Assembly (NCBI GenBank): GCA_038876335.1
Contig: JAVYYS010000033.1
Location: 1 to 7,006, forward strand
Reading direction: 5' to 3'
From: JAKATY01 sp038876335
GTDB lineage: Archaea > Micrarchaeota > Micrarchaeia > Micrarchaeales > Micrarchaeaceae
DNA length: 7,006 bases
Position 1 is the stretch's first letter. The number at the start of each line of letters is the position of its first letter. The notes below the pieces were generated by a model. The model ran no database searches, was not told where the DNA came from, and was given only the letters and a program-made list of their open reading frames with translations. Shown in pieces: positions 5,383 to 7,006 of the stretch. The translations under genes and the position numbers were made by a program.

Positions 5383-5931
5383 GTGGCAGGTATGGAGAGA
5401 GTAACGCGCAAGAACGTATTGAAAAAGTCGGGTACTGAAGGTCTGGATCTAATTTTTAGGCGGGCGAAATCGGAAGACGTAGAAGCGTTGCGGGTTTTGT
5501 TTAAAGATGTAGTAATTGGCTGCGATTATTACAACAGTAAAGCCAAAGAGGCGGCCTTGCAGAGTTATAAAGAAAGCGTACTGGAGGATAAAGTAAAGAG
5601 CCCGAGCAATATTATACTTGTAGCAGATGACCAAACAAGAAAAAGATTGGTAGGGTTCAGTTTGTGTAGAATTGATAGAGGATTTCTTTGGATAGATTGG
5701 TCTGGAACAAAAGCAAAATTTAGGAGGAAGGGCGTAAGAAGCAATCTATGGTATTTTACTAAACGTATAGCCAAAAAGAAAGGCATAAGCACAGTTATGT
5801 GTTATACTCTGAAGAATAATGTTCCGGCCACTACGTTCTTAAAAAAGAATGGTTTTGAGAGGCTGGGTGTTAACAAAAATATGTGGTATGAACAGGACTA
5901 TATTCTATGGAGGTACAGATTGTGGAGGTGA
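5383..5931 (+). CDS. GNAT-family N-acetyltransferase
   Basis: A 182-residue protein with the acetyl-CoA-dependent GNAT fold. The N-terminal strand and first helix run from LIFRRAKSEDVEALRVLF (about 23-40). A beta hairpin holds LVGFSLCRI (about 89-97). Motif A appears as FRRKGVRSNLWYFTKRIAKK (about 113-132), and motif B as NNVPATTFLKKNGFERLG (145-162), the classic 'N..A..fy.k.GF' segment. Motif A normally reads R/Q-x-x-G-x-G/A; here the last position is R119, an unusual choice at the pyrophosphate-binding turn. The C terminus is rich in Trp and Tyr. It starts one base after the kinase stop, at GTG 5383, with ATG 5392 as an alternative; neither has a convincing Shine-Dalgarno at normal spacing, so coupling to the kinase is likely. 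It could acetylate the peptide product (for example an exposed amine) or inactivate it for self-protection. The substrate cannot be read from the sequence. Confidence 0.85.
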   Translation: MAGMERVTRKNVLKKSGTEGLDLIFRRAKSEDVEALRVLFKDVVIGCDYYNSKAKEAALQSYKESVLEDKVKSPSNIILVADDQTRKRLVGFSLCRIDRGFLWIDWSGTKAKFRRKGVRSNLWYFTKRIAKKKGISTVMCYTLKNNVPATTFLKKNGFERLGVNKNMWYEQDYILWRYRLWR

Positions 5932-5950
5932 AATTCCGCCGAGCACGGAC

Positions 5951-5968
5951 CGAAAGCTTTTTAAATCT
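5951..5968 (+). promoter_or_regulatory. BRE/TATA promoter of the TRAM gene
   Basis: CGAAAGCTTTTTAAATCT repeats the GAAAGCT of the cluster promoter and continues into a TATA-like TTTTTAAAT. Initiation about 25 bases on (near 5985-5990) leaves a leader of roughly 50 bases before the ATG at 6036. I see no separate terminator for the upstream cluster other than the short T run in this box. Confidence 0.55.
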
Positions 5969-5998
5969 AATACTATTCAAATAAAAGCATACGGAGTA

Positions 5999-6013
5999 AT
6001 GCGACATCGCTAA
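5999..6013 (+). other. Possible four-codon upstream ORF in the TRAM leader
   Basis: ATG CGA CAT CGC TAA (Met-Arg-His-Arg-stop) is preceded two bases upstream by GGAG (5993-5996) and falls inside the predicted leader of the TRAM mRNA, 22 bases before its start. It may be chance, or a translated micro-ORF that tunes initiation. The sequence alone does not show that it is used. Confidence 0.25.
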
Positions 6014-6035
6014 TTCTACGTATAGGAAAGATAGA

Positions 6036-6314
6036 ATGGAATTTGAAGGAGACGAAGAAGGAAATGAAGAAAGGAGAGGAGGGAGAGGCGGAAGAGAGGA
6101 CATGAGAGTCAAATCTGCCTATTTCTTGCCAAAACCCGTGAAAGTCGGTGACGAACTGGAAGTGAACATCGATGCTATCGGCTCTAAGGGAGACGGAATT
6201 GCAAAGAAGGACGGCTTTGTCATCTTCGTGAAGGGGGTAAAGCAGGGGGATAAAGTAAAGATAAGGATAACTGACGTAAAGGCCAGATCCGCAATAGGAG
6301 AGGTCGTAGCGTAA
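6036..6314 (+). CDS. Archaeal TRAM-domain RNA-binding protein
   Basis: A 92-residue protein whose residues 33-92 form a complete stand-alone TRAM domain: KPVKVGDELEV, then IGSKGDGIAKKDGFVIFVKG, then GDKVKIRIT and a closing AIGEVVA, an OB-like beta barrel that binds RNA. Small TRAM-only proteins are typical of archaea, where some act as RNA chaperones in a cold-shock-like role. Residues 1-22 are low-complexity, acidic (EFEGDEEGNEE) then RGG-like (RRGGRGGR), which could add RNA contacts. The start is uncertain. ATG 6036 has AGGAAAG upstream; ATG 6102 (residue 23) is closely preceded by GAGAGGAC and would give a 70-residue core protein with the purine stretch as leader. It has its own promoter and a hairpin-plus-T-run terminator, so it is probably monocistronic. 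Confidence 0.88.
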   Translation: MEFEGDEEGNEERRGGRGGREDMRVKSAYFLPKPVKVGDELEVNIDAIGSKGDGIAKKDGFVIFVKGVKQGDKVKIRITDVKARSAIGEVVA

Positions 6315-6348
6315 TCGCTATCCTTTTTTTCTTTTATTTGTTTTGTTT
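6306..6348 (+). terminator. Hairpin plus T-rich terminator after the TRAM gene
   Basis: TAGCG (6307-6311) pairs with CGCTA (6316-6320) around a TAAT loop that contains the stop codon, extendable by a G-U pair at 6306/6321. Three bases on comes TTTTTTT (6324-6330) and a further T-rich tract to 6348. The T run alone would suffice for archaeal termination; the hairpin gives it the look of a bacterial intrinsic terminator. Confidence 0.6.
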
Positions 6349-6398
6349 AGGCTGTATTTTATTGGCTTGTTTGGCTTGCGTTATTGGGGATTAGTGCA

Positions 6399-6412
6399 TA
6401 CTTTATTTATGT
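6399..6412 (+). promoter_or_regulatory. TATA-like box for valS
   Basis: TACTTTATTTATGT is an AT-rich block with predicted initiation near 6430-6434 and a leader of about 15 bases that includes AAGGT before the ATG. A second candidate, GCTTTACAAATA at 6416-6427, would place the start at the ATG itself (leaderless). I cannot choose between them. Confidence 0.4.
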
Positions 6413-6447
6413 TACGCTTTACAAATATCCTTAAATGAGCCAAGGTA

Positions 6448-7006
6448 ATGCATGTGATAGACCCAAAAATCTTCAACACTGAGACTAAAGATAAATGGGA
6501 TGCATACTGGAAAGGACACGGGCTATTCCTTTTTGATGAAAAGCAAGGTACAAGGCCAATATTTTCTATAGATACACCGCCGCCGTTTGTAACTGGCGAG
6601 CTACATCTCGGCCAAGGGTATTGGGTAGTGTATATAGACTCAATTGCAAGGTACAAGAGGCTTGCGGGCTTCAACGTCCTCTACCCACAAGGATGGGATA
6701 CGCAGGGTTTTCCGATAGAGATAATGGTGGAGAAGAAGTTCGGCAAGCGCGCGGGCAGGGAGGAATTCTATAAGAAGTGCGCAGAGATAGCGCTCTCCAA
6801 TATAGAGATCATGAAAAAGGAGATGAAAAGGCTTGGGGCAAGCTTCGACGAGCGCTATGAGTACAAAACGCTGGAAGGTTCATACAGGGCTAAGGTACAG
6901 CTTTCGCTTCTGGAGATGTACAGAAAAGGTTTTGTCTATAGAGCTATGCACCCGGTGGAGTGGTGCCCGCGCTGTGAAAGCAGCATCGCAAGGGAGGAGA
7001 CAATAG
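6448..7006 (+). CDS. valS: Valyl-tRNA synthetase, 5' part (runs off the window)
   Basis: The first 186 codons of a class Ia aminoacyl-tRNA synthetase, cut by the right edge. Residues 41-56 read IDTPPPFVTGELHLGQ, the 'TPPPxVTGxLHxGH' signature of ValRS, followed by YIDSIARYKRLAGFNVLYPQGWDTQGFPIE (62-91), the Rossmann-fold continuation in which ValRS and IleRS carry GWD..G.P.E. HPVEWCPRCESSIAREE near 168-184 is the start of the zinc-bearing editing-side insertion typical of archaeal ValRS (W172, C173, C176). Valine specificity is preferred over isoleucine or leucine on these motifs, but the gene is partial. The HIGH signature is HLGQ (53-56), with Gln for the final His. ATG 6448 is the natural start; GTG 6454 is possible. 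Confidence 0.82.
   Translation, partial: MHVIDPKIFNTETKDKWDAYWKGHGLFLFDEKQGTRPIFSIDTPPPFVTGELHLGQGYWVVYIDSIARYKRLAGFNVLYPQGWDTQGFPIEIMVEKKFGKRAGREEFYKKCAEIALSNIEIMKKEMKRLGASFDERYEYKTLEGSYRAKVQLSLLEMYRKGFVYRAMHPVEWCPRCESSIAREETI

Larger units (their letters stand above)
2541..5931 (+). other. AT-rich RiPP-like gene cluster set between housekeeping genes
   Basis: Four genes appear to form one transcription unit: Cys-rich peptide, radical SAM/SPASM-HAD, kinase and acetyltransferase, with junctions of 25 bases, a 13-base overlap and 1 base. Hand counts of single 60-base stretches give about 33% GC at 3481-3540 and 37% at 4261-4320, against about 52% at 781-840 (scpA), 65% at 2101-2160 (adenosyltransferase) and 50% at 6181-6240 (TRAM gene). 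The change suggests a horizontally acquired block. I found no integrase, transposase, tRNA or flanking repeat to mark a mobile element. No exporter, leader peptidase or immunity protein is included. Confidence 0.65.

Noticed and set aside
5870..6112. Minus-strand ORF rich in Ser, Pro and Leu over the TRAM leader
   Set aside because: It is the reverse reading of the polypurine tract at the start of the TRAM gene; low complexity and no promoter.
6362..6378. Direct repeat TTGGCTTG twice, nine bases apart
   Set aside because: Only two short copies in a T/G-rich spacer, with no further units; not enough to call a repeat array or attachment site.
6381..6674. 97-codon minus-strand ORF over the valS start
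   Set aside because: Shadow of the valyl-tRNA synthetase, which carries clear class I motifs in the plus frame.

Overview
The window looks archaeal. Several genes are preceded by TATA-like boxes about 25-35 bases before the start codon, some with little or no leader. There is a small stand-alone TRAM-domain protein of the archaeal type and the start of an archaeal-style valyl-tRNA synthetase. The mix of compact, closely packed genes would fit a DPANN lineage such as Micrarchaeota, but that placement is a guess; no rRNA or other marker here settles it.

Layout. On the left, a small four-helix membrane protein (114-518, minus) diverges from scpA-scpB (681-1872, plus), the kleisin and winged-helix partners of SMC. 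A PduO-type cob(I)alamin adenosyltransferase (1952-2494, minus) converges on scpB. On the right are a TRAM-domain RNA-binding protein (6036-6314) and the 5' part of valS (6448 to the edge). These flanking genes are moderate in GC and look like ordinary housekeeping genes.

The centre (about 2545-5931) is different: clearly more AT-rich and apparently one transcription unit from a strong TATA box at 2547-2557. It starts with an unlisted 52-residue peptide (2589-2747) whose last 27 residues contain ten cysteines. Then come a radical SAM/SPASM peptide-maturase-like protein fused to a C-terminal HAD hydrolase domain (2773-4698), an APH/choline-kinase-like phosphotransferase (4686-5381, overlapping by 13 bases) and a GNAT acetyltransferase (5383-5931, 1-base gap). 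This is the layout of a RiPP cluster: precursor, radical SAM maturase, then tailoring or self-protection enzymes. The Cys-rich core, the radical SAM-HAD fusion and the added kinase and acetyltransferase do not match any RiPP class I can name. No transporter, protease or immunity protein is visible in the window, so the product may act inside the cell (cofactor- or metal-binding-like), or export may be encoded elsewhere.

Proposed working order (inference): the radical SAM/SPASM domain modifies the Cys-rich core, probably through thioether or other Cys-linked bonds. The kinase and acetyltransferase then decorate the peptide or control its activity, and the tethered HAD domain removes a phosphate.
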